From assembly GCA_016844515.1 (NCBI GenBank), contig JAERMP010000018.1:1-21164 (forward strand): DNA of 21,164 nt. Reading direction: 5' to 3'. The first letter of the stretch is position 1; every line of letters starts with the position of its first letter. Shown piece by piece: positions 1-7,355 of the stretch. The notes beneath the pieces were generated by a model. The model was given only the letters and a program-made list of their open reading frames with translations, searched no databases and had not been told where the DNA came from. The stretch is from Thermoleophilia bacterium (GTDB taxonomy: Bacteria; Actinomycetota; Thermoleophilia; Gaiellales; Gaiellaceae). Position numbers and translations under genes: made by a program.

Positions 1-1
1 T

Positions 2-268
2 GTCGCGGAGATTCGGCGGGTGCTTAGGCCCGGCGGAGTGATCGTCGGATCGGTTCCGAACGCCTACCGGCTGCAGGGCCGTCTTCGCTTCGTGCTCGGT
101 CGCGCGCCCGAGGACGACCCCACGCATCTCCACATGTTCTCGCCGGCCGACGTGCGCGGCCTTCTAGTCGAGTTCGAGGACGTTCGGCTGTCCTTCCTCG
201 GCGGCCGGTACAGGCGGCTTCACGCGCGCCTGCTCGCGCGCGACCTCGTCTTCAGCGGCCGGCGCTAG
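2..268 (+). CDS. SAM-dependent methyltransferase, C-terminal part (cut by window edge)
   Basis: This is the last 88 residues of a class I methyltransferase whose start lies left of the window. The frame is open from base 2. The visible start reads VAEIRRVLRPGGVIVGSVPN, the post-motif-II helix and strand (LRPGG) typical of Methyltransf_11/23-type enzymes. It is followed by THLHMFSPADVRGLL, the usual 'H..HFs...l..ll' segment near the C-terminus of this group. The SAM-binding glycine loop is outside the window, so substrate cannot be judged. Neighbouring glycan genes suggest sugar O-methylation or a related tailoring step (inference). Its stop overlaps the stop of the convergent cupin gene by 4 nt. 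The GTG at position 20 lies inside the conserved domain and is not the true start. Confidence 0.85.
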   Translation, partial: VAEIRRVLRPGGVIVGSVPNAYRLQGRLRFVLGRAPEDDPTHLHMFSPADVRGLLVEFEDVRLSFLGGRYRRLHARLLARDLVFSGRR

Positions 269-654
269 CTCCCGAAGCCCGCACGCCGCGCGATGTCGGC
301 CTCGTCGACCATGTGCCCGTCCCGTTCCACGTAGCCGTCCTTGCCTCCGACCACGAGGAGGACGAGATCGTCGGTCTCGCTCGCGTTCGACACGCGCCGC
401 GGGGTGGTCGCCTCGACATGAAACAGGCCGCCGGGGCCGAGAATGCGTTCCTCGCCCTCGACCTCCACGCGCGCCGAACCCGAGTGGACGAAGTAAAGCT
501 CGTCCTGGGTGTCGTGGTAGTGGTGGAAGCCGAGGTATCCGGGAGGCATGACGATGGCGTTCACGCCGAACGCGCTCACGCCCAGCTCCCGCCGCACCTT
601 GCGGAAGCCGTAGCCATCCCCGAGTTCGTCGATGGAGCCGAAGTTGTGTGCCAT
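265..654 (-). CDS. Small cupin-domain protein
   Basis: A 129-residue single-domain cupin. Motif 1 is clear: PGYLGFHHYHDTQDELYFVHSG at residues 38-59 carries metal-ligand candidates H45, H47 and E52. Motif 2 is PRRVSN (residues 85-90), where most family members have PHRVxN, so the usual fourth ligand His appears replaced by R86. The protein could bind metal with three ligands, or be a sugar-binding or isomerase-like cupin; the sequence does not decide. The ATG at 654 is chosen because an AAGGAG site lies 10 nt upstream and the frame above it has no cupin-like sequence, although it stays open to 939. It lies 7 nt downstream of the epimerase stop and is probably co-transcribed with it. Cupins in glycan loci are often nucleotide-sugar epimerases or isomerases, but the role here is unproven. 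Confidence 0.85.
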   Translation of the reverse strand: MAHNFGSIDELGDGYGFRKVRRELGVSAFGVNAIVMPPGYLGFHHYHDTQDELYFVHSGSARVEVEGEERILGPGGLFHVEATTPRRVSNASETDDLVLLVVGGKDGYVERDGHMVDEADIARRAGFGS

Positions 655-661
655 CAGTCGT

Positions 662-1597
662 CTACTCCTTTTCGCCGAGCAGGTGGTCGGCGGTTCGCCG
701 CAAGCCTTCCTCGAAGGGAACCTGTGGCTCATATCCCAGAACGCGCCGGGCTTCGTCGAGGTCTGCCCACGATGCCCGGACGTCGGCTTTGCGCGCGGGC
801 TCGTAGATCTTCTCCACGGGACGGCCGAGCAGGTGGCCGATCGCATCCGCGAGCGCATTGACGGTGATCGAACCACCGGTTGCGACGTTGAGGATCTCCC
901 CGTGGGCAGCGGCCGCGTCCGCGCCGAGCAGGTTCGCACTGACGACGTTGTCGACGTACGTGAAGTCGCGAGACTGCTCTCCGTCGCCGTAGATCGTCAC
1001 CGGCTCACCGGCGGCGATAGCCCGAATGAACCGCGGTACCACCGCCGCGTACTGCGACGCCGGATCCTGCCGTGGGCCGAAGACGTTGAAGTACCGGAGT
1101 GACACGCTCTCTAGTGCGTACACCCGGCTGAAGCTGGTGCAGAAGCGCTCGGCTGCCAACTTGGCGACGGCATACGGCGAGATCGGATCCGGAGCCTGCG
1201 ACTCGACCTTCGGCAGCTCACCCGCGTTGCCGTAGACGGAGGAAGACGACGCGTTCACGATCCGGCGCACGCCCTCGTCGCGCGCAGCGAGCAGGACGTT
1301 CAGCGTCCCCTCGACGTTGACGGCGGTCGTCGTCAGCGGATCCTGCACGGAGCGAGGCACGGAGGGGAGCGCGCCTTCGTGGAACACGACTTCGGCGCCG
1401 CGCACGGCCGCGTGAACGCGCTCGTACGAGCGCAGATCACCCTCGACGAGATCGACGTCGCGCTCGAGCCCGGCGAGGTTCGTCCGGCTTCCCGTCGAGA
1501 AGTTGTCGAGCACGCGCACGTCGTCCCCGCGGGCGAGGAGTGCGCGCACGATGTTCGAGCCGATGAACCCCGCCCCGCCCGTGACCAGCACCTTCAT
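662..1597 (-). CDS. NAD-dependent UDP-sugar 4-epimerase (GalE/WbpP-like)
   Basis: A complete 311-residue extended short-chain dehydrogenase. The N-terminal Rossmann loop TGGAGFIGS is at residues 6-14. The catalytic region is SSSSVYG (117-123) with the YxxxK pair Y142/K146 in YAVAK. SRDFTYVDNV is the usual C-terminal segment of UDP-sugar epimerases. The stretch GALPSVPRSVQDP (residues 75-87) resembles the WbpP/TviC branch (UDP-GlcNAc or UDP-GlcNAcA 4-epimerases) more than E. coli GalE. That suggests an N-acetylated or uronic sugar substrate, but this is inference from a motif. It acts in the cytoplasm to supply a galacto-configured donor to the locus glycosyltransferases. Its ATG overlaps the upstream methyltransferase stop by 4 nt (ATGA), so the genes are translationally coupled. 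Confidence 0.9.
   Translation of the reverse strand: MKVLVTGGAGFIGSNIVRALLARGDDVRVLDNFSTGSRTNLAGLERDVDLVEGDLRSYERVHAAVRGAEVVFHEGALPSVPRSVQDPLTTTAVNVEGTLNVLLAARDEGVRRIVNASSSSVYGNAGELPKVESQAPDPISPYAVAKLAAERFCTSFSRVYALESVSLRYFNVFGPRQDPASQYAAVVPRFIRAIAAGEPVTIYGDGEQSRDFTYVDNVVSANLLGADAAAAHGEILNVATGGSITVNALADAIGHLLGRPVEKIYEPARKADVRASWADLDEARRVLGYEPQVPFEEGLRRTADHLLGEKE
665..670 (-). promoter_or_regulatory. Ribosome binding site of the cupin gene
   Basis: On the minus strand the bases read AAGGAG, 10 nt before the ATG at 654. The site sits just inside the 3' end of the epimerase gene. It is one of few good Shine-Dalgarno sites in the window and supports the short cupin start over longer frames. Confidence 0.7.
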
Positions 1598-2190
1598 TGC
1601 GCCACCTCGGCGACGACGTGGAAGTTCGCGAAGAGCGTCCCGGGTCCTGGCTCACGCAGACGTGCCGAGCGACCGTCGATTGCACCCGCGACGGTGTTGA
1701 TGGCGGCCACGAGAGGTCGAGCGGCGACGCCGAGCCCGACGCGACGGAACATGAGATCGAGGTACATCGAGAGCAGCATGCCGAGACAGGCGGTCGTGCC
1801 GGAGGCGGGCGTCACCCTAACCGACGCCCAGGCGCCGTTGTCCCGGAAGAGCTTTTCGAGCCCTGCGTGCGTCCAGCGCCAGTAGTCGGTGGGCGACGGG
1901 TGGTAGGCCATGACGCCGTGGGTCGACGCCAGCACGCGGCCGCCGGGAGCCGTCACGCGGTGGAGCTCGGACACGGCCTTCGACGGGTCGTCGCAGTGCT
2001 CGAGCACCTGGTTGCAGAGAACGACGTCGAAGGTGCCGTCGTCGACGGGAAGCTCCTCGACGGACCCCTTCAGCTCCGCACGCGGGTTGTCGACCGGGTC
2101 GACTCCGACGTACGAGGCGGCATGGGGCGAGAAGAGTGGCTCGTACGGCTTGGCGCCGCAGCCGACGTCGAGGACTCGATAACGGCCGAG
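1594..2190 (-). CDS. SAM-dependent methyltransferase lacking a start codon (truncated or frameshifted 5' end)
   Basis: Recognisable methyltransferase sequence runs from about 2190 to the TGA at 1594. Motif I is RYRVLDVGCGAKPYEPLF, the acidic strand-2 region is YVGVDP, and motif II is FDVVLCNQVLEHCDDP. The downstream segment HGVMAYHPSPTDYWRWTHAGL is typical of a polysaccharide-locus methyltransferase family. About 198 residues are present. Relatives usually carry some 30-50 residues before motif I; here the frame runs up to a stop at 2305-2307 without any ATG, GTG, TTG or CTG. The only in-frame start is an internal GTG at 2007, which would lose motif I. Either the 5' end has been deleted or fused to the ligase gene, or the sequence has an indel. 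The 3' end overlaps the epimerase start (ATGA). Confidence 0.75.
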   Translation of the reverse strand, partial: LGRYRVLDVGCGAKPYEPLFSPHAASYVGVDPVDNPRAELKGSVEELPVDDGTFDVVLCNQVLEHCDDPSKAVSELHRVTAPGGRVLASTHGVMAYHPSPTDYWRWTHAGLEKLFRDNGAWASVRVTPASGTTACLGMLLSMYLDLMFRRVGLGVAARPLVAAINTVAGAIDGRSARLREPGPGTLFANFHVVAEVAQ

Positions 2191-3546
2191 CGCTCCGTGC
2201 GCCGGTCGCCGCTCCGGCTGCCGCCAAGCCGAGCAGGAGGCACGTCGCCGCCTGTAACGGGATGCCGGCGACGATTCCGAGCGAGGCCCACTCCCCCGCG
2301 AGCGTCAAGAGAGCACACAGCACCGTCAGCCCGGCGCCTGCGGCCCACGGGTTGGGCGCGTGGGTCGCCGTCCGCCAGGCGAGGACGAGCCCGGCCGCGC
2401 CGACAGCGAGCAGCAACAGGAGTCCGATCACACCGGCGTCGGCGAGCATCTGGATGTAGAGGTTCTGGACGCCCCACTCGCGACCTTCCGCCGGGAACGC
2501 GAGATCGACGACGTCCGGAAAGCGCTCGCGCGCGTCGGGGATGTACGGCTCGAAGACCTCCGGGCGGGAGGAGCGCTGCCAGCCGACGCCGACGATCGGG
2601 TTGTCCTGCCAGATCCGCAACCCGATGTAGGCGAGCACGGTCCGCTGCGAGTACGTCTCGACGCCGACGGGAGGCTCGTCCCCCCGGACCCCAACGAAGC
2701 GCAGGAAGTCCTCGAGCGCGTCGCCGCGTACTGCGGTCACACCGCCGGCGACTACCGCCACGACCGCAACCAGAGCGAGAGCTCGGCGCCCAGATGGTGC
2801 GAAGCGCCGGCGTGAAGCGATCCAGAGGGCCACAGCTCCGAGCGCGAGCCCTCCGGCAGCTGCGACCGAGCCCGCGACCACGAGACCGAGCACTCCGCCT
2901 GCGAGCGCGACCGAGAAGAGCGCGCCTGCTGGGATCCGCTTTCTCCCTGCGACGATCCCTGCGGCCGCGAGTGCCACGGAGATGGCCGCCAGCGCCGCGA
3001 GATCGTGATGGCCGAGAAACGAGGGCTGACGCCAACCGGCGTTCCAGGCGCCGAAGATGTCGGCCCCGAAGAACTGGAGGAGCGCGACGCTCACCGCGAC
3101 GGCGGCCCACAGTACGAGGCCTCCAAGGACGATCGTCAGATCCTGCACGCGGCGCACGAGGAGCGGTACCGCAAGCGCAAGGAGGGCGTACTCGCCGAGC
3201 TTGAGGAAGCTCACGAGATGGTCGTCGAACAACGCGTCGTCGAGCGACGCCGGCCTGAACGTCGCGAAAGCGAGCCACGCCAGCAGTGCGATCGCGGGAA
3301 CCCAGAGGAGCCGGGCCGGTCGAAGGCAAGGCGGGCGAGGCCGAACCGCGCAGCGGCGACGACAGCGGCGACCACGACGACGAGTACCGCTGCGTCGGAG
3401 AGCCGCACGTCGATGGAGGTGGAGCCGAGGTCGACGCTGAGCTCGGGTTGGTAGCGCTCGTGAAAGAACAGGAGTGGAAACGAGGCTGTGAGAACCAGCA
3501 CCCCGAAGGCTTGGCGGTCGAAGAGGTGGCGGAGACGAGACGGCAT
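2191..3546 (-). CDS. O-antigen ligase/polymerase family membrane protein (WaaL/Wzy-like), frame broken
   Basis: Read across one frameshift this gives a polytopic membrane protein of about 450 residues. It starts MPSRLRHLFDRQ at ATG 3546, with a hydrophobic helix (VLVLTASFPLLFF) and then repeated helices. A large extracytoplasmic loop, roughly 2440-2680, contains TYSQRTVLAYIGLRIWQDNPIVGVG; the 'R...w...a..i..dnPi.GvG' signature is typical of the Wzy_C/O-antigen ligase family. Such proteins polymerise repeat units or transfer glycan from polyprenyl diphosphate outside the membrane. The N-terminal part lies in one frame (3319-3546) and the rest in the next (about 2200-3313); one extra base in the GGG at 3313-3315 joins them smoothly. 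The 3' end has no stop before methyltransferase sequence begins. In the given sequence the frame continues out of register to 1817. Confidence 0.75.
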
Positions 3547-3626
3547 CGGCGTGCTCTCGAGCGGCGGTGTCGCCACCGCGCCACTATAGGCGCGGCATTT
3601 CCGGGCCGTGTCCCGAAAGGCCACGT

Positions 3627-3655
3627 CAGGGGTCTGACCCCGGGTCAGACCCCTG
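3627..3655. repeat. Perfect 14-bp inverted repeat (REP-like hairpin)
   Basis: Arms CAGGGGTCTGACCC and GGGTCAGACCCCTG are separated by a single C, so the whole 29-bp element is palindromic. A second GC-rich hairpin with GGGGG/CCCCC arms follows at 3663-3677. The block lies in the 260-bp divergent intergenic region between the ligase gene and the flippase gene, which otherwise holds no gene. The core GGGTCTGACCC also recurs in the direct repeats that follow. The form fits a repetitive extragenic palindrome family; no transposase is in the window. Confidence 0.8.
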
Positions 3656-3685
3656 GCCCCCTGGGGGTCAGGCCCCCGAGCTGGA

Positions 3686-3776
3686 TCAGACCCGGAGTCA
3701 GACCCCGAACTGGGGTCCGGGTCCAACTCCGAGAGCCATGTCCAGGGGTCAGACCCGGGGTCAGACCCCGAACTGG
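3686..3776. repeat. Pair of 28-bp direct repeats with TCAGACCC cores
   Basis: The 28-bp units at 3686-3713 and 3749-3776 differ at one position (TCAGACCCGG then A or G, then GTCAGACCCC and GAACTGG). Each contains two TCAGACCC cores, giving five copies with the one in the upstream hairpin. The 35-bp spacer between them shows a weak GGTCCGGGTCC palindrome. The repeats stop 30 bp before the flippase ATG, so they may influence its transcription or only be inserted elements. Confidence 0.75.
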
Positions 3777-3791
3777 ATCTACCCCAACTCC

Positions 3792-3797
3792 TAGACT
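3792..3797 (+). promoter_or_regulatory. Candidate -10 box of the flippase operon (leaderless or near-leaderless start)
   Basis: TAGACT matches the actinobacterial TAnnnT -10 pattern and lies 9 nt before the ATG at 3807, where no Shine-Dalgarno sequence is seen. A transcript starting about 7 nt downstream would begin almost at the start codon. The -35 position is inside the palindromic repeat and is not convincing. Confidence 0.35.
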
Positions 3798-3806
3798 GAC
3801 TCTCCG

Positions 3807-5105
3807 ATGGCTGCTCGCCTGCTTCGGCGCCGGTCCGCGACGGCCGCGTGGATCTACGCCGCGGTCGCGTGCGGGATCCTCGGGACAGTCGTCGCGGCTC
3901 GCAAGCTCGGACTCGAGGAGTTCGGCGTCTTCGCGACCGCGCTCGCCGCCGTCGGCTTCTTCCAGATCCTCCTCGACCTCACCGTCGAGGAGTCGCTCAC
4001 GAAGTACGGCTTCCGGTACGTCGCGGCTGAGGATTGGGGACGCCTACGGCGGCTCTTCCGGCAGATGCTCCTGCTCAAGATCCTCGGTGGGACGCTCGCA
4101 ACCGTGATCCTCGTGGGCATCGCACCGTTCGCCGACGAGATCTTCGGCGCGGCTGGCGTCGAGCAGGCACTGCTCGCTGCCGCACTCCTCCCGCTCGTCC
4201 AGTCCACCGAGAACGTTGGCGCGACTGCGCTTTTGCTCCATAGTCGATACGACCTGCGGGGCGTCTACCAGGCCGGCTCTGCTGCACTCCGCCTGATCGC
4301 GATCGTGATCGCGGCGCCGCACGGGGTCACCGAGACGCTCATCGCGATTGTCGTCGCGCAGGCGATCGCCACCGTCGTCATCTCGGTAGTAGGGGTTGTT
4401 GCGCTCGGCCGGTTCCCGTCCGCGCCGGCTCGAGAGCTCGGCGAGGACGTCCCGGGGATCCGCTCGTTCGTCGTTCAGTCCAGTCTCGCGACGGGCGTCA
4501 TCTCGGCCCGGACGACCCTCGTCCCACTCGTCCTCGGCATCGTTGCTGGGCCGACGCAGGTCGGCCTCTTCCGGATCGCGCAGACTCCGCAGACCGGGTT
4601 TGCCGCAGCGAGCTCGCCGGCCCGGCTGATGCTGCTAACGGAGCAGACGCGCGACTGGGAGAGGGGCGAGCGGACGCGCGTGCTCGCCGGAGTGCGGAGC
4701 TATTCGAAGTGGGCAGGCGCGGTGATGGTCGTCTCCGTGCCGATCTTCTTCTTCGCCATGCCGTGGCTCGTCGAGGTCGTGTTCGGGAAGGCGTACAGCG
4801 GCGCAGTGGATGCCGCCCGAATCGTGCTCCTGGCTGCCGCAATCCACTTCGCGATCGGGTGGACGAAGTCGCTACCCGTCACGATCGGCCGCCCGCGCTT
4901 GCGGATCGTTACGCATGGGCTCGAGACGCTCGTCGCGATTCCGCTCGTGGCCGTTCTCGGTGCGGAGTGGGGAGCGACCGGCGCCGCGGTCGCCGTGCTC
5001 GCGTCGTCCGTCGTGTTCGCGGCAGCCTGGCTCGTCGTCCTCAACCGCTTGCGCGCCGAGGTCGCCGCTGCAGAGCGCTCGGGCGGAGCCGCTTTTCAGT
5101 CGTGA
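3807..5105 (+). CDS. Polysaccharide flippase (Wzx/MATE-like membrane transporter)
   Basis: An intact 432-residue polytopic protein with about 12 hydrophobic helices, the usual size for Wzx-type lipid-linked oligosaccharide flippases of the MOP superfamily. The N-terminus shows SATAAWIYAAVACGILGTV, then LGLEEFGVFATALAAVGFFQ, the typical 'R.LG...fG.ya...a...f' segment of the family. Around residue 245 the stretch GIVAGPTQVGLFRIAQ (the 'G...vG.y..a' motif) repeats the theme in the second half. Expected role: moving the polyprenyl-diphosphate-linked repeat unit across the membrane. It begins a rightward operon. The downstream glycosyltransferase GTG overlaps its TGA by 4 nt. Family assignment rests on topology and motifs; a teichuronic or lipid-glycan exporter is possible. 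Confidence 0.88.
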   Translation: MAARLLRRRSATAAWIYAAVACGILGTVVAARKLGLEEFGVFATALAAVGFFQILLDLTVEESLTKYGFRYVAAEDWGRLRRLFRQMLLLKILGGTLATVILVGIAPFADEIFGAAGVEQALLAAALLPLVQSTENVGATALLLHSRYDLRGVYQAGSAALRLIAIVIAAPHGVTETLIAIVVAQAIATVVISVVGVVALGRFPSAPARELGEDVPGIRSFVVQSSLATGVISARTTLVPLVLGIVAGPTQVGLFRIAQTPQTGFAAASSPARLMLLTEQTRDWERGERTRVLAGVRSYSKWAGAVMVVSVPIFFFAMPWLVEVVFGKAYSGAVDAARIVLLAAAIHFAIGWTKSLPVTIGRPRLRIVTHGLETLVAIPLVAVLGAEWGATGAAVAVLASSVVFAAAWLVVLNRLRAEVAAAERSGGAAFQS

Positions 5106-6226
5106 AGGTTGTGATCGTCTCCGGAATCTGGCCGCCCGACCCGGGTGGCCCGGCGAGCCACGCGCCGGCGCTCGCGGAGTTCCTTCACCAGCGAGGTCAC
5201 GCAGTCGAGGTGGTGACGACTGCGGACGAAGCGCCAGCGGCTCCCGCGTATCCAGTGCGCTGGGTCTCGCGTCGATCGGCGCTCCGGCACGTCCGGTGCG
5301 CGTTCCTCGTTCGCCGCCGTGCTCGGGGAGCCGATGTCGTCTACGCCACGAGCATGATCCGGCGGGCGGCGATCGGGGCTCTGCTCGCACGGACGCCGCT
5401 CGTCGTGAAGCTCGTCTCCGACGAGGTCTTCGAACGCGCGACGAGAAGCGGGCGGTACGAGGGCACGCTCGATGAGTTCCAGCACGTCGGCGGGGCGCGC
5501 ACGGGGTTCCTCCGAGCCACGCGCAACGCCGCTCTACGCCGGGCTCTGCACGTGTTCTGCCCGAGCGCGTATCTGCGAGACATCGCGCTCGCTTGGGGCC
5601 TCGATCCGAAGCGTGTCTCGGTGCTGCCCAACCCCGCTCCACCGATACCGCCGCTACCGGCGCGCGATGAGCTGCGACGAGAGCTTCGACTCGACGGTCG
5701 CGTGCTCGCTTTCGCCGGAAGACTCGGGCCACAGAAGGCGCTCGGGATAGCGCTCGAGGCGGTTGCCGCAGTGCCGCGGGTCACCCTGATCGTTGCGGGA
5801 GACGGCCCCGACCGCGCGGCACTCGAGGCTCGGACGACCGAGCTGGGGCTCGAGGGTCGGTCGCGCTTCCTAGGGAGCGTGTCGCGGGAGCAGGTCCTGA
5901 GGCTGTTCGGTGCGGCCGATGCGTCCGTTCTCTCGTCTGCGTGGGAGAACTTCCCGCACACCGTTGTCGAGGCGCTCGCAGTCGGGTGCCCCGTGATCGC
6001 GACCGCGGTTGGTGGGGTTCCGGAGGTGGTTCGCGACGGTGAGAACGGCCTCCTCGTCCCGCCGAACGATGTCGCTGCGCTCGCGGCAGCGATCCGGAGG
6101 TTCTTCGAAGACGATGAGCTCCGACGACGGCTGGGAGAGAACGCACCGGCGTCCGTGGCCAGTTACACCGAGGATGCGGTGTTCACCCGCATCGAAGAGG
6201 AGCTGGGGCGGGCGGCGGGACGATGA
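5102..6226 (+). CDS. GT4-type glycosyltransferase
   Basis: A 374-residue GT-B enzyme. The N-terminal domain starts VKVVIVSGIWPPDPGGPASH, the 'f.P..GG...' donor-side opening of family GT4. The C-terminal domain has FAGRLGPQKALGIALEA, then VAGDGPDRAALE, then SSAWENFPHTVVEALAVGCP containing the E-x7-E catalytic/nucleotide-binding pair, and ATAVGGVPEVVRDGENGLLV. It should transfer a sugar from a nucleotide donor to the lipid-linked intermediate in the cytoplasm; the sugar cannot be told. The GTG at 5102 is chosen because it overlaps the flippase stop (GTGA) and puts the first beta strand at residue 2; the frame extends upstream into shadow sequence. The 3' end overlaps the next gene by 4 nt. Confidence 0.9.
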   Translation: MKVVIVSGIWPPDPGGPASHAPALAEFLHQRGHAVEVVTTADEAPAAPAYPVRWVSRRSALRHVRCAFLVRRRARGADVVYATSMIRRAAIGALLARTPLVVKLVSDEVFERATRSGRYEGTLDEFQHVGGARTGFLRATRNAALRRALHVFCPSAYLRDIALAWGLDPKRVSVLPNPAPPIPPLPARDELRRELRLDGRVLAFAGRLGPQKALGIALEAVAAVPRVTLIVAGDGPDRAALEARTTELGLEGRSRFLGSVSREQVLRLFGAADASVLSSAWENFPHTVVEALAVGCPVIATAVGGVPEVVRDGENGLLVPPNDVAALAAAIRRFFEDDELRRRLGENAPASVASYTEDAVFTRIEEELGRAAGR

Positions 6227-7353
6227 AGCGGAAGGTCCTCATGGTCGGCCGGATGCGGTACTCGCTTCCGCTGTCGACGTCGCTCGAGCAAAAGTTCGAC
6301 GCCCTGTCGCAGGAGCTCGATGTCCGTGTGCTCGCAAGCGACGCGGGTGGGAGCGGGCACGACGCGCGCTTCCGGCTCGTCCGAAGGGCGTGGCCGCGCG
6401 TGTTGGACGGCCTGAGCTTCTACGCTCTCCTGCCGTTTCGCGTTGCGCGAGAGATCCGTGAGTTCAGGCCGGACGCTGTTCTCGCACAAGGCGCCCAGGA
6501 GGCTGCACTCGTGAACCTCGGTCGAAGGCTGGCGCGAGTTCCGACATGCGTGATCGCCGACATACACGGTGATCCCGCCGCGCCGACGCGTCTCTATGGT
6601 TCGCCCCTGCGAAAGGCGCTTGCGCCGTTCGCGGACTGGCTCGCGAAGCGCGGGCTTCGTGGTGCAGACGGCGTTCGCACGATTTCGGCGTACACCTCGA
6701 GCGTCGTACGTAAGGCGGGAGTCGAGCCGACCGCGACGTTTGCGGCGTTCATGGACCTCGAACCGTTCCTCGAGACGGACGCACAGCCACTGCCCGAGCG
6801 ACCGGTCGCCCTCTTCGTCGGAGTGCTCGAGCGCTACAAGGCCGTCGACGTCCTCGCCGGGGCCTGGAGGCTCGCAGCGCCGCGGGTGCCCGATGCGGTT
6901 CTCCATCTCGTCGGGCGGGGGACGCTGAACGACGAGTCTGAGCGTCTCGTCGCCGAGCTGCCCGGGCAGACGCGGTGGACCGAGTCGCTTCCTACCCGGG
7001 GCATTGCGCGCGCGCTGGACGAGTCCACCGTCCTCGTGCTCCCTTCGCGCTCGGAGGGGCTCGGCCGCGTCGTGGTCGAGGCTTTCTGTCGAGGCCGCGG
7101 CGTCGTCGCGAGCCGCGTCGGCGGCATACCGGACATCGTCGAGGACGGGGAAACGGGCCTCCTGGTGCGACCCGCTGACGCGGGGGCGCTCGCAGATGCC
7201 CTCGTACTGGCGCTCACGGATCGCGCGCTTGCGGAACGTTTCGGCGCCGCGGCGCGTAGGTCGGTCGAACCATGGCTCGCAACACCCGAGCAGTACGCTC
7301 ACCAGATCCGCGACCTCGTCGAGAAGGTCGTCACGTCCGGCACAATCGTGTAG
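6223..7353 (+). CDS. GT4-type glycosyltransferase
   Basis: A 376-residue GT-B glycosyltransferase. The N-terminal half (MKRKVLMVGRMRYSLPLS) is less glycine-rich than its neighbour. The C-terminal half has LFVGVLERYKAVDVLAGAW, LHLVGRGTL, and PSRSEGLGRVVVEAFCRGRG with an intact E-x7-E, followed by ASRVGGIPDIVEDGETGLLV. It belongs to family GT4 and is expected to act on the polyprenyl-linked intermediate at the inner membrane face. The start is ATG at 6223, overlapping the previous stop (ATGA), which indicates translational coupling with the gene before it. The secreted-protein gene starts 2 nt after its stop. Confidence 0.9.
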   Translation: MKRKVLMVGRMRYSLPLSTSLEQKFDALSQELDVRVLASDAGGSGHDARFRLVRRAWPRVLDGLSFYALLPFRVAREIREFRPDAVLAQGAQEAALVNLGRRLARVPTCVIADIHGDPAAPTRLYGSPLRKALAPFADWLAKRGLRGADGVRTISAYTSSVVRKAGVEPTATFAAFMDLEPFLETDAQPLPERPVALFVGVLERYKAVDVLAGAWRLAAPRVPDAVLHLVGRGTLNDESERLVAELPGQTRWTESLPTRGIARALDESTVLVLPSRSEGLGRVVVEAFCRGRGVVASRVGGIPDIVEDGETGLLVRPADAGALADALVLALTDRALAERFGAAARRSVEPWLATPEQYAHQIRDLVEKVVTSGTIV

Positions 7354-7355
7354 TC

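Noticed and set aside
1597..3204. Long plus-strand open frame of over 500 codons opposite the ligase and methyltransferase genes
   Set aside because: The translation is extremely Arg/Ser/Pro-rich without any domain, as expected for antisense of GC-rich genes; the minus strand holds clear ligase and methyltransferase motifs.
2191..3546. Programmed ribosomal frameshifting in the ligase gene
   Set aside because: No slippery heptamer or downstream structure is evident, the needed shift is in a plain GGG run, and a like defect occurs in an unrelated gene at 19329, which fits sequence error better.
3620..3780. Possible short CRISPR array
   Set aside because: Only two 28-bp repeat copies, which are internally palindromic and flanked by other palindromes; the spacer itself is made of related GGTCC sequence, and no cas gene is present.
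4709..5101. Longer N-terminus for the first GT4 glycosyltransferase
   Set aside because: The added residues are Arg-rich and lie within the flippase gene; the GTG at 5102 overlaps the flippase stop and starts exactly at the first beta strand.
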